The notes under the pieces were generated by a model. It was not told where the DNA came from. It worked only from the letters and a program-made list of their open reading frames with translations, and did no database searches. Of a DNA stretch of 64,000 nt, positions 10,195 to 20,580 are shown in pieces; the first letter of the stretch is position 1, and each line of letters starts with the position of its first letter. The stretch lies in the NCBI GenBank assembly GCA_963575745.1, contig CAUYUJ010009446.1, positions 801,259-865,258 of the forward strand, given 5' to 3'. Position numbers and translations under genes: made by a program. This DNA comes from Prorocentrum cordatum (taxonomy: Eukaryota; Sar; Dinophyceae; Prorocentrales; Prorocentraceae).

Positions 10195-11470
10195 GTTGAG
10201 CACTCTGGCGTCGTCTTGGGGCTCTTTTTTGCGCTGGTTTTGCTGGTCTGTTGGCAGAAAGATGGTTGTCTGGGGGCTGTCGCAGGGCCTTCGAAGGTCT
10301 CCACTGTCTGCTTTCCGCTTGATCTCTCATCCTTCAGATCGTCTGGCGGAGTCCGGAATCATAGGCTTCGGCCTCGCCCCTGCAGCTGCTACACGGTTTT
10401 GTTGTGCGGGCCAGCCACCGACGGGAAAAAATCCCGTTTGCGTTCCAGGCGGGTCGGCTAGGACGAAGTCCAGGAACGACAGTGGGAATGCAGTCTCGTC
10501 TCCACGGAGGGACTCGCTTCGAAATTCTAGTCAGAGCGCGTTTTTGGGAAGGTCAGGCTGGAGAGCTCAGCGATATTTGATTGATTTGGGCGCGTGCTCC
10601 TCTCCATTATCCTTGTCTCCTCTTCCTCTTCCCCGCTCTTCTGTTCCGTCTACTCCTCTCTTTCTCTCCCTCAGGTGGTCCATGGAGGCTTCCGGAGGTT
10701 TCAGGACGTCGAGAGTCTAAGGGTATCCCATGGGACACCCTGACGGCTCCCTTGCGCTGGCTCTGCTGTACTGTTGGCGGTGCGGCGGTTGTCCGGGGGC
10801 TGTCGAAAGGCCTTCGGAGGTGTCCGCTCTCTGCATTCCGCTCTTTCTCTCATCCTTCAGATTCTTCTGGCGGGAACCGGTGATCATAGGTTTTCGCCCC
10901 TGCAGCTGGCGCATGGTTTCGTCATGCGGGCTGGCGTCCGACGAGGGGGATTCCCATTTGCGTTCCCAGCGGTTCGGCTAGGGCGAGGTCCAGGAATGAT
11001 TGTGGGAATGCAGTGTCTCGTCTCCTCGGCTGGACTCGCTTCGACATCGTAGTCAGAACGCGTTTCTGGGCAGGTCAGGCTGACGAGCGCGACACTGGAT
11101 TGATTTAGGCGCGCGCTCCTCTCCATGTTCCTCCTCTTCCTCTTCATCTTCCTCGTTCGTCTGTTCCTTGTCCTCCTCTCTCTCTCTCACAGTGTTCTGT
11201 GGAGGCTGGAGGCTTCCCGAGGTCTCAGGATGTCGAGTATCCAGAGGGATCCCGTGGGGCACCCTGGCGTCGTCTTGGGGTTGTCTCGCGCTGGCTCTGC
11301 TGCGCTGCTCGCGGTGCGGCGGTTGTCTGGGTCTGTCGCAGGTCTAGGGGCTCTCTTGCGCTGGCTTTGCTGCGCCGTTGACAGTATGGTAATTGCTTGG
11401 GGGCTGTCGAAAGGCCGTCGAAGGATTCCGATGTCTGCTCTCTGTTTGTCCTCTCATCCTTCAGCAGGTA
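10195..11470. repeat. ~530-bp tandem repeat, about 2.4 copies
   Basis: Units begin near 10200, 10735 and 11255. Diagnostic blocks recur in order: CCTGACGG or CCTGGCGTCGTC, TTGCGCTGGCTCTGCTG, GGTTGTCTGGGGGCTGTCG, CTCTCATCCTTCAGAT, CCCCTGCAGCTG, CATTTGCGTTCC, GGTCCAGGAATGA and GATTGATTTAGGCGCG. The third unit is rearranged, with the first ~100 bases repeated. Open frames shift between units, so I do not call a gene. Confidence 0.75.
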
Positions 11471-11880
11471 TCGAGCACAACATGTGCTCTTCCCATGCTG
11501 AGGAGTCCTCCTGTGGGTCTGAGAGGCCCTTGAATGCCGCATGTACCCTGCGCAGCCACGCAAGGTCGTCGATGATGCGATGTATCCAAGACGTGCCTTG
11601 TCGTGCCACCGTCGTACTATGTACATGTGCAGACAGGCTTCGTAGAGTGGGTGTGCCGTGGTGTAGCTGACGTCCTGGCAGCCTCAGCCTGCGTATGCGT
11701 AATATCGTATGCAAGTTGGCGCGCTCGCATCACATGTAGCATGTTCATCCTGCTTTTTCAGCCCCATGACTTGTCTGTATTCGTCTTGCATGATGTTTTG
11801 TAGGTGTGCATGCTGTGATTCCGTCAGCGTAGGCCACGCCCCTGAATTAGATGGCAGTCCAGAGAGAAGCAGTGTATCGC
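11454..11880 (-). pseudogene. LINE C-terminal region relic
   Basis: On the minus strand, one frame (11684-11860) reads GAWPTLTESQHAHLQNIM and EYRQVMG. The next (11454-11714) reads LRIRRLRLPGRQLHHGTPTL and, further on, WIHRIIDDLAWL. These resemble the region after the RT palm in dinoflagellate LINE ORF2 proteins. There a Trp-x-x-Leu-Thr segment is followed by an Arg-rich RxARLR-x-x-GR-x-x-RH helix and a W-x-x-x-x-x-D-L-x-W-L motif. The copy has at least one frameshift, and the palm itself is missing. It is separate from the plus-strand LINE relics. Confidence 0.5.
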
Positions 11881-12065
11881 ATAGGTGTAGCGCCGCCATC
11901 CTGGGTGGGGTATGCTGGCGTTTCCGGGTTTCGTGGCTCAACCGCTGGGGCGATGCGATAGCAGCGGCTTGCGTGCTTGGGCTTGGCCCCCTTGCGCCCC
12001 CAAAAAGCCGCGCACCAAGGGCCACTATTGCCCAGCGCCGCCTTAGCGCCACACCTCAATGTAAA

Positions 12066-12276
12066 ATCAGGGGCGACGTGAGGGGGGACAGGCCGAGGGG
12101 TTCGAGGTTCGAGATTTTCCAACGTTTTCGAATGTGCTCGGGGGTTTTCCAGCCTCGGGATGCCTTCCAGTAGCTGCGCCTCGCCGAGAGCGTTCCGGGG
12201 GTGCCTGGATCGTCCCGAACGGCCGCCGCAGACCCGACTTGTGTCACGCTGATTTGACGGCGATCGGGGCAACGCC
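12066..12276. repeat. Dispersed repeat family, copy 2
   Basis: Second copy of the 8115-8330 family, with the blocks ATCAGGGGCGACGT, GGTTCGAGGTTCGAGATTTT, GCTGCGCCTCGCCGAGAGCG and GGATCGTCCCGAACGGCCGC in the same order. Confidence 0.65.
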
Positions 12277-12485
12277 AGGGTTGGGGATCGGCTAAGGGGC
12301 CCGGCCCAAGGGGCAACGCATCGGCCCCAAATCGCGCAACCATCGCCGATAGGGTCCCGATAGCCCGCCCCGCCCAGGAGCGTGCGGTTTTGCTACCGGA
12401 GGCCTATCGCCGACCTATCGGCGATGTATCGCCGATTCCAGCTCGACGCTTCTCCCCCGAAGCCAGTTCCCCCGTATCGTTGACC
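12277..12485. repeat. Possible diverged relative of the 9416 element
   Basis: The right half (GATGTATCGCCGATTCCAG, CTCGACGCTTCTCCCCC, CCCCGTATCGTTGACCC) follows the same order as the right end of 9416-9623. The left half has CGGGGCAACG but is otherwise degraded. Internal CGCCGATAGG/CCTATCGGCGA inverted words are present. Confidence 0.4.
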
Positions 12486-12540
12486 CTTAAGCATGGAGCG
12501 CCACGTATCAGGGTAAATGTTTGTTGCTTGCGAGCAGTGT

Positions 12541-12690
12541 TGCAGCAGGGAGAAAGACCAGGTCACGAACAGGGGCACGATGATCATCGCGTTTCGCGCG
12601 TCGCGGCCTTGGGTTGGAGAGGCGCCCGTCTCCAAGGCGGCGGCGGGTGCGAAGGTAACCGCGCATCGCGGGGCGCGATGCGCGAGGTTT
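12541..12690. repeat. Dispersed repeat, copy 2 (pair with 4232-4392)
   Basis: Matches 4232-4392 in block order (CCAGGTCAC, CTTGGGTTGGAGAG, GGCGGCGGG, GTAACCGCGC, GGGCGCGATG). With the two preceding repeats it forms a composite cluster of three dispersed families. Confidence 0.5.
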
Positions 12691-15600
12691 GTTGACTTTG
12701 ATGGGGGGTGGGGGGGAATGGGTGGGCAAGGTGCGGGGACGGGGCAGGGGGAATCGAGGAAGGGAGCGCGAGAGACCCGCTGGGAGCGAACCAAGACACG
12801 GCATTGCCAGCGGGGGGGGGGGCGGACTCGGTCCTCGGCTCGGGGGTGAGGCCCTGCAAAGTGCAGGCACGACACGTACGACAGCGCATTAGCTGCTTTG
12901 TACTACACCAAGCGGGGCAGCTTAGACAAGGTCAGTTCTTTATTTCTTTCTCTCTCGCTCTCTTTCTCTTTCTCGTACTGCTTCTCCCGCGCACGCTCTG
13001 CCTCTGCTTTTCTCTCACTATCCCTTCTGGTGTCTCTCGACCCCTCTATGTCGTTCATTTCTTCCCTCTATCTCTGCATCTCATGTTTCCCCCCTCGTGC
13101 ATCTCTTCGCCTCTGCCTCTGAATCTGTCTTCGTGCCTCTCTGTAGACGTTCGTAGTGTCTGTGTCGCTTGTTCTCGTCCTACACGGCTGGATGCGTTTG
13201 GCTTCTCGTCGTGACGCAGGGAGCGCGAGTATCCAACATCGTTTGTTTCCTTTCTGCATCACCGTTTTAGCAAGGTCGTCTCTTCCCCCGCCCCCCCCCC
13301 GCAATAAGCCAGCTGCGCCTTGATACCTTGAACAGCTCAGAGGCTTGCGGCCAAGGCGTCCATAGCAAATCGCGACCCGCCGTACACCGCGTGCGCATGC
13401 TCTGAATGTTGCACACTTATTGTGTTGGTTACCCGAGTCGCATCTTAAGTCCTCGATGATGCATCGCCATCTTGGTCGAGGCGCCACTCAACCCCATGAT
13501 GGTGGCCACCCAGGGAGCATAAGAGTTGCATTGATTGCTGGCACCTCTGAAGCCCAAAGATTGTGCACACCGCTGGCTTCAGATGCAGACGGAGGTGGCA
13601 GCGGAGAGGTATACTGCGCGTATATATTGCGACTGCCTTAAGCAGCGGCGCTGGACAAGCCATGACGTACGGCCCGCGTGAGCCATTATTCCCGCTTCAT
13701 ACAAGTTGCCATCGGACTTGGATTCCAGACGTCTCCGTAGCCCAATCTTCGCAGAACTAGCAAAACCAGGCTCACTGGAGGAGGCCGCACCTCAAGGACC
13801 GCTTGTGACAGTGGGGGCATGGATGGGAAGCGATTCGGCATGAGAGCGATTGGACATAGGTTCGTTCATTGGACTTCCAGTCGCGCTCGGCTGTTGAATG
13901 GCATTGTGCGACTTGGCCCATAATACGCTTGGTGGCGTCGTTCTAGCTTGGTTGTCACCCGCTAAGGCCAAAGACATTTTGGACAGTCTGCTCAAGATTT
14001 TGTACCCCGCCAGCCTCAGCAATATGAAGCCTGCGACCACCAAGACGCAGTACACAGGTTCTCATTCGGTAGAGTGAGCAGCAGTAGGAAGGCGTCACTG
14101 GCGGCACCCATGATCGCAGGAATGGCTTCTGTAGGCCGTTGTCAGACAGGGAAGAGGGGAAGGAGCGCAGATGAGTGCAATCCAGCTCAAGGTACGATGC
14201 GCGAGAAGCAGCCTGTTGACATTCTGTATGTCACGAGTGTTGGGTATGACATGACAGTTTTCACATATCAGCCATGTTCAGTTGGATTCCGATTGCACCT
14301 CACAGGGGGGATGAGATAGGCACTTGTGATCGGAAGTATTTAGTGAATGCGTCTTGATAGCGCACGCAGCAGCACGCTGGATGCAACAGCCAAATAAGGG
14401 AAACGTTTTCAACTTCGAAGAGAAACGCTCGGTACTTGAAGTAATCGCAGGATGCCGGTGCCGACAAGACAGGAACGATATGCCGAGTTCAAGAGCTGTG
14501 AGGTGTGATGGGGACTAATTCCTAACCGTAGCATGCTAGGCACGCGTAGACTCGATCGCACCTAGGAATGTGATTCAGAGTAGATGTATGGTTCTGGGAA
14601 CAGGTACCAGGGAAGTACGATAGCACCAGGGAAGAGCTGAGCAGCGCAGGACCAGTGAGCACGGTCATGGCATGACTTTGAGGAGGAAGTTCGCGCAGGT
14701 GTTGCAACTGGCAGTACTTTGACTCTTCTGGCTTCCTCATATAATTCAGCCAACGCACCAGCAGGGGGCAATTACGAGGATCCCTATGTGACAGACGGTG
14801 GCGTGGACTCAGGCCGCAGGGATGTTGCCACCAGCATTGAAAGGCAGCAGGATAGTGCAAATAGAATAGAGAGTTAGGTTTTTCACGATGGCGGGCAATG
14901 TGGAGTTCTGTAGGCGGCGCGGGCTTACGCACCATTGGCAGCATGATGAAGCTTGGACACCCCGTCCGCTCTCAGGAGGCGGAGGAGGGGGGAGGAGGAG
15001 GAGGAGGAGGACGAGCGGCATCAACAGAAGCAGCAGCAGGAGGAGTGGAGGTGAGAGAAGGGAAGGAGGGGGAGGAGCAGAAGAAGGTGGAGGGATACGG
15101 GCTGCGGCATGCCCTCTCCCTCCTTCCTCCCTGCCTCCTCCTCGTCCCTTTTTCCTGCAGGGCAAGGTACAGGCGCGCATGCCATGATAAGTGTCCAGGG
15201 AATAACGTGTGATGGTTTTGAGATAGCCTTTGTTGTCCGTGGCCGCTCTCCATTATCGTGCCGTGCGCAAGTTGGTGTTTCCGCCATGGGCGAGGCAACA
15301 ACGCCTGGGCAGCCCTGGCCTTTGCGCACTACGCCGCGGCCTCATCGCAGGACTTGGCACCTCTCTGCACGGGAATGACGCGCGTGCATTCCGTTCCCTC
15401 TTCTCCTCACGGCCCCCTCTTGGTTCCGCCCCTTCCTTTCGCTTCCGCTCTTGCCTCCCTCTTCGCTCTCCGCCTTTCTTTTTACTCGCGCCAATGGAGC
15501 CACGGCCCTGGAATACATATTGTCTCGGTGCCAGAATGGGCCTGGTGATTCTCGGGTCCCTCAAGTTTTCCTCGGGCGTCGTTTCTGCCTTCATGGCCTT

Positions 15601-16317
15601 GTCCCGTACACGACGTTGAACGGCCCGATTTTTGCAGGACTCGCAGGACAGCGTATGTCATCGATTGTTAACCCTTCGTCGCCATCGGTCTGCTGTCAAA
15701 ACAAGGTCTTCCTCGGGCGTTCCTCGCACCTCCATGCGCAGCTGGAACCAAGATGTGTGTCGTTCCTCGTGTAAGGTCGAAGGCGCCATGTAGCATTACT
15801 TTGGTGGTCTAGCTGCACATCGGTGCTTCTTGACCCAGAGGGCCGGAAGCCGCGGCTCCACCCAGCCTGTCTTCGCTCGGCCTTCGCGCTTGTCCGCAGC
15901 TGGCATTCTTCGTAGCAGTATTGTGACGTGCGTTCCCATTACTCCTCTTGCATTTACTCTGCTTGACATGTTCTCCGCCCCTCAGTCCTTCTCCCGATCG
16001 TTGCCAGTCCCCCCCTCGCTCCCCCCTTCCTCCCTTCTGCCTCTGCTTGCGCACCCCTCCCTTCCTCCAGACGTCACCCAGGCTCGGGCCCTTCCTCTCG
16101 ACGCAGCACGCGTGCACCGCGCGGGTTCTCTGGTCCTCCAGGGGCTATGTCGTTCAGTGATGCTTTGCAGCGCTCGACAAGGATTCGGTTCTGGCTTTGC
16201 TCTTGTCGCTGCACGCGGTGCCAACCTCCAGCTCGGCATACTTGCGCATTGGAGCTCTCGCCCAGCATAAGCATCATTGGCGCGCACTAGACCTGGTGTG
16301 GCAAGCGAGTTAGGAAA
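12691..16317. other. Long stretch without an identifiable gene
   Basis: Contains a CT-rich tract (12940-13140), a short GGA tract (14985-15060) and GC-rich sequence with many short open frames on both strands. Minus-strand frames at 13792-14055 (one hydrophobic segment at its N-terminus) and 14522-14944 have mixed composition but no recognised motif or support from the other features. I do not call genes here. Confidence 0.35.
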
Positions 16318-16600
16318 GTCACACACACACACACGCGTTCGCATGGGAATTGTGTGTGTGTGTGCGAGGGAGGAGGAGGAGGAGGAGGAGGAGGAGGAGG
16401 AGGAGGAGGAGGAGGAGGAGGAGGAGGAGGCGGAGGCGGCGGAGGAGGAGGAGGCGGAGGAAGAGGAGGAGGAGGAGTTGGAGAAGGAGCAGGAGGAGGA
16501 GGAGGAGGAGGCGGAGGCGGAGGCGGAGGAGGAGGAGGAGGAGGAGGAGCAGCAGCAGCACCAGGACTGGGAGCAGGAGGAGGATCAGGCCTCATTCGAA
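16318..16600. repeat. CA run followed by a GGA tract
   Basis: (CA)n at 16318-16335, (GT)n near 16351-16364, then about 190 bases of GGA with GGC variants. Long Glu-, Gly- or Pro-rich frames on both strands are by-products of the tract. A short TATATACATACAT stretch follows at 16610-16665. Confidence 0.85.
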
Positions 16601-16689
16601 TCTATCTATGTATATGTATATATATACACATGCATACATACATGCAAAATAATGCATATGTAGTATACATCTATGAGAGATCCCGGCCC

Positions 16690-16848
16690 GAGCCCCTGGG
16701 GCCGGGACTTCCCTGCGATGTTTTGCCCCCCCTCCCTCTGGGCAGGTTTCCTGGAGGCCCCCGTGGCTCCTGGACCGCCCAAAGTGCTCCAAGAGCGCCC
16801 AGGATGGCCTCCAGACCGCCCAAACGCCCCAAGAGAGCCCCAAGACCG
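16690..16848. repeat. CCCCAAGA-rich satellite, left remnant
   Basis: Degenerate words such as CCAAGAGCGCCCAGG, CTCCAGACCGCCC and AAGAGAGCCCCAAGACCG. The same satellite resumes at 18468, directly after the retrocopy insertion, so this is the left part of one interrupted array. Confidence 0.6.
16832..16848. repeat. Target-site duplication, left copy
   Basis: AGAGAGCCCCAAGACCG ends at the base before the spliced leader and is repeated exactly at 18468-18484 after the A-rich tract. The host sequence is repetitive, so chance identity must be weighed. The exact fit to both ends of the insertion supports a true duplication. Confidence 0.75.
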
Positions 16849-16870
16849 TCCGTAGCCATTTTGGCTCAAG
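16849..16870 (+). other. DinoSL spliced leader, full match
   Basis: All 22 positions of the known dinoflagellate spliced leader are present, with T at the variable first base; the sequence starts TCCGTAGCC and ends TTTTGGCTCAAG. The leader is added to messages by trans-splicing, so finding it in the genome directly upstream of a coding sequence marks a retroposed mRNA. It is not followed by a donor GT and is not an SL RNA gene. Confidence 0.95.
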
Positions 16871-16915
16871 ACGTGTCGGCTGAGCATCGACACCGGTGTA
16901 GGTCTGGCAGCGCAG

Positions 16916-17974
16916 ATGGGTAGCGGTTGGTCGGCCAAAGCTGTCGAAATGGATGACGGCGTGAAGGTATTCTGGAGTGGGCATCTTACCAAGGGACACG
17001 CTGACAGGCGGCATGCGTGGCTTCATGAGTACTCCGAGGCCCAGCTGGCGATTAAGGCCTCCATGCCGCCTTTCAACAACGCGAACAAGATGGATGTGCC
17101 TGCGTTCGTAGAACAGTTCAATGTTCCCACTTTTGGGCCAAACATCGCCAATTCGGTCATGCGTATCTTTTCGACTGAAGCGATTCTGCGCGTTGCCAAA
17201 CAGCTCGGCGTCGTGATTCCAACTTACGTGCTTAGCACCTTCGTCCAGGATAAGATGGTGAAAGTGCACGACATGATCAGGTACGCTCGACAAACCGCCG
17301 CGATCGCCGATAAGAACGCGGGCGCCATCGACCAGCTTGAGAGGTTTGTGCAAGCGTTCAAGGCGCTCGATGGCAAATCGGTCCCCGACGTTGCCTCCTG
17401 GCAGGCGTTTGTCCTGGAGCACGTGCCAGCAGGGTGGGAGTCGAGGCTCCATTTCGACCACCTGCTCGAGAACTTCGGCTTCGCAAAGGAGGCCTCCGAC
17501 GAGCTGAGGGCAGCGCAGTTCGTGAAGGAGGACGGGGAGACTGTAACGTTTGAGTAGCACGCTTATCGTTGGCTCAGCAAGGCCTTCTCCGCGTATGGCC
17601 CTAAAGGAGCGCTCACGGACGTGGTCAACTTGGTGTTCGCCATGTCTGGCGCTTCTGCTAAAGGTCTCAGCGACTTGGACGTCGCCAGGCAGATCGACCA
17701 GTTCACCAGCAAGGTCATGGCCGGAGACTTGAAGGGCCTGTGGGTTCCGAACAAGTTCTTCATGGACTGCGAGGTGGACGACTGCATGTGCTGGGCGCTC
17801 CTTCAGTACATCCACGAGACGAGGGGCACGACCCTCCACGTCCTGGCGCAGATGCCGCCCGACAAGGAGCTGGACGTGCTGGAGAAGCGCTGGGCGCAGC
17901 TGCCGGGCTGCGAGGTCTGGCGGGACCCCGACTCCCGCAACGCCAAGGCGATCAGGACTGGCCACGGCATTTGA
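16916..17974 (+). pseudogene. Retroposed gene of unknown function, one in-frame stop
   Basis: Starts at the first ATG after the leader. One reading frame covers 352 residues, interrupted by a single TAG at 17555-17557 (codon 214). The frame continues without shift to TGA at 17972-17974. I do not recognise the family. The first ~210 residues are predicted soluble and helical, with no signal peptide or membrane segment visible. After the stop, residues 283-291 read MDCEVDDCM. This loosely resembles the DxDxGxDD metal and ribose site of nucleoside hydrolases, with a hydrophobic strand before and an alternating strand (LHVLAQ) after it. That link is weak. It is either a retropseudogene with a nonsense mutation or a readthrough gene. 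The lack of frameshifts suggests a young copy. Confidence 0.7.
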
Positions 17975-18449
17975 GTGAGGCCTCGCGCCGGTCGCCATGA
18001 AGGGCCGGTCCCAGTGGAAGACCCCCGGCCCAGGACCCGTCTCTTTCAGGACCCCCTCCCTTCGGGCCAAGGCGGAGCAAAGTAGGATTCACAGCTGAAT
18101 CATGGGGCCAGACGCACGCGCGCACACAAGGCGGCCGCAGCACACCTCGGCTGCGCACGCCGCCCAGAGCCAACGCGAACAGACTCCCACATTTGATTCG
18201 GGGTCACTGCGCTCTGCCAACGACTGATCTTCTGGTCGCGCCGACGACCAAGGAGTCCGTGGGGGGCTCATCTGCATGTGTGATAAGCCTGCACCTTGCA
18301 CCCCTCTTCTGCTCGGTGAGCAGCTCCGCGCCATCCTCCTCTCTCGTCCGTCCTCTGTCCTGCGTTCCTCGTCTTCCTCGCCCCTCTCCTCGGCCCCCGC
18401 CCGACATAGCTCGATGACGTCTGTACTGGAGATCGCCTGCCTCACAACA

Positions 18450-18465
18450 AGAAAACCAAAAAAAA
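18450..18465 (+). other. A-rich tract, probable relic poly(A) tail
   Basis: AGAAAACCAAAAAAAA closes the retrocopy and is followed, after two G, by the right target-site duplication. Its place between coding sequence and duplication is what a poly(A) tail would leave. Confidence 0.7.
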
Positions 18466-18467
18466 GG

Positions 18468-18484
18468 AGAGAGCCCCAAGACCG
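18468..18484. repeat. Target-site duplication, right copy
   Basis: AGAGAGCCCCAAGACCG, identical over 17 bases to 16832-16848. Confidence 0.75.
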
Positions 18485-19815
18485 CTCCGAGACGCCCCAA
18501 CAAGCCTTCAAAAAGCGCCAGGAGGCTCCCCAGGAGGCCAAACTCGTTTCATTCCTTTCGGAAAAGGGATGTTTTTATCCTACTCGCTTTTTCGGCTTCA
18601 ATAGAGTCCAAGACTGCCCAAAAGGCGCTGAAGGGGTCCCAAAACGGTTCCAGAGGGCCCCAAGACGGCTCAAAAGGGTCCTAAGACGGTCCGCGGAACG
18701 CCAAAGACAGCCCAAGAGAGCCACCCGAGGGCCTCAAGGTAACCCCCAATAGGCTCCAAGAGAGGGTCGTAGGGCACTATCTTGGAGCGTGCAGCTCCCA
18801 ACATGCCCTCAAGACCCTCCCAGAGGCTTCCAGGAGGCTGCCAAGAGGCCCTATAAGCTCCCGAGAAGCCCCCAAGAGGCTCCGCGAGGCCCCCAAGAGG
18901 GCCTGCAGAGGCCCCCAACAGGACCCAAGAGAGCCCAAGACAGCTTAAGAGAGCCCCTCAGCTGATCACATTTCTGCCGATTTGGCTTCTCCACGCTTTA
19001 GAACGGCCCACGAGGCCCCCATCGCCTCCGACGGACGCCCCCCAAAAGGTGACAAGGCAGCTTTTGGGGGCCCCAAGACGGCCCCCGAGGCGCCCCTGAG
19101 GCGTCCCAGACGGCCCCGTGGCGGCCCAGGATCGCACCCAGAGGCCCCCGACACCCTCCAAGAACGCCTTCAATCGCTGACAGAGGCGCTCAACAAGCCC
19201 CGGATGGCCCCTCACGGCCCAATAGGCTTCCAAGACGACCCAAGATGCCTCCAAGAACACTCCCATGACGGTCCCAAGAAACAATATTCATGTATTTGTT
19301 CATACGTTTTTAAAGGATTCCCGCTATTCTGCCTTTCGGGCTTCTCCACGCTCTACAACGGTCCCAGAGGCCCCCAAGATCGCCCCACGACCGCCTCGGA
19401 CGCTCCCAAGAAGGTGCCAACACAGCCCGCAGGGGCCCCAAGACGGCACACGAGGCGTTCCACAGGCGTCCCAGACGGTTCCCGGGCGGCCCAAGAGAGC
19501 TTCCAGAGGCTCCCAAGGCGATCCAATAACGATCCGAATCGTGTACAGTGGCGCTCCGCACGTCCCGAAGGCTTCCCAAGAAACGAATTCAGTTCAGTTG
19601 ACTGTTCTTAGATTTATGTCTTGCAATTTTCACTATTCTGCCTTTCTGGTTTCTCCACGCCCGAAGACGACCCAAGAGGCCCTAGGATCGCCCCAAGACC
19701 GCCTCAGACACCCCCGCGAAGGTGCCAATATAGCCCCCGGGGGCCCCAAGACGGCCCAAGAGGCCTCTCAGGCCCAGAAAGGGCCTTCCTGAGGTCCATT
19801 CGAGACCCTCTTGGG
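18485..19815. repeat. CCCCAAGA-rich satellite with ~310-350-bp higher-order period
   Basis: Short words (GCCCCAAGACGGCCC, CCAAGAGGCCCCC) are organised into longer units. Each opens with an AT-richer block (TATTCTGCCTTTC, TGGCTTCTCCACGC) at about 18560, 18966, 19325 and 19640, followed by ATCGCCCCAAGACCGCCTC, AAGGTGCCAA and GGGGGCCCCAAGACGGCC. The open frames are Pro/Arg-rich by-products. Confidence 0.75.
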
Positions 19816-19844
19816 CCCGTCCACCGCGGAGTGGGGCTTGAATA

Positions 19845-20075
19845 GCAGTGATGATGCAGTCACGCGAGAGAGCGCGCGCGTGAGTTCCCTGTCCGTGCTC
19901 TTGGGGGCCTTCGGGGCCCTCCTCGAGCTCTATCGGAGACCCACCCTCCCAGCCCTTCTTGGGGCCTTCCAAAGCGGCCTGGGATGGCTCCCAGAGGGCT
20001 TCCACAGAAGTGCAAGTTCAGTCACGCGGGATAGCGCTCGCGTGACTTACCTATCACTGCTCTCGAGGGCCCTCT
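19845..20075. repeat. Diverged tandem duplication (~170 bp)
   Basis: GCAGTCACGCGAGAGAGCGC at 19856 is echoed by CAGTCACGCGGGATAGCGC at 20020. Each is followed by CGCGTGA, a short sequence and CTGCTCT or GTGCTCT. TCACGCG and CGCGTGA form a small inverted repeat in each copy. Confidence 0.5.
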
Positions 20076-20079
20076 GGAG

Positions 20080-20515
20080 ACGATGATGATTTTGATGATA
20101 ATTACGACGACGATGAAGGTGATGACGACGACGATTATGGTGGTAATGGCCATTATGGTGGTGAAAACGTGGATGACTGATGCTGATTGCGACGATGATG
20201 TTTAAGATGATGATGATGATGAGGAGGAGGAGGAGGAGAAGGAGGAGGATGAGGATGAGGATGAGGATGACGATGATGAGGACGAGGATGAGGATGATGA
20301 TGAGGAAGATGATGATGATGAGGATGAGGACGATGATGATGATGATGATGATGATCATGATGATGGTGGTGGTAGTGGTGATGGTGATGGTGATGGTGAT
20401 GGTGATGGTGATGGTGATGGTGATGGTGATGGTGATGGTGATGGTGATGGTGATGGTGATGGTGATAGTGATGGGTGATGGGTGATGGTGATGGTGATGG
20501 TGATGGTGATGATGG

Positions 20516-20566
<51 letters not shown>

Positions 20567-20580
20567 GGATCACGATGTCC
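20080..20580. repeat. GAT/GATGGT trinucleotide and hexanucleotide tract
   Basis: About 500 bases of GATGAT, GAGGAT and a long pure GGTGAT hexanucleotide run (20370-20510). Asp- or Met-rich plus frames and His/Ile/Thr minus frames are by-products. Confidence 0.9.

Larger units (their letters stand above)
16849..18467 (+). mobile_element. SL-capped retrocopy of a cellular-type mRNA
   Basis: The insertion runs from a full DinoSL through a 45-base leader, an intronless coding region (16916-17974) and about 480 bases of 3' untranslated sequence. It ends in an A-rich tract (AGAAAACCAAAAAAAA, about 18450-18465). A perfect 17-base direct repeat lies at each edge. These are the hallmarks of target-primed reverse transcription of a mature trans-spliced message. 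The machinery was probably a LINE; one with an SL start and the same duplication length lies at 29943-34924. The host site is a satellite, so the copy is unlikely to sit in a native gene context. Confidence 0.85.

Noticed and set aside
16592-18070. 492-codon minus frame opposite the retrocopy
   Set aside because: It is antisense to an SL-started plus-strand message with matching ends. The plus frame has the better start, leader and tail.
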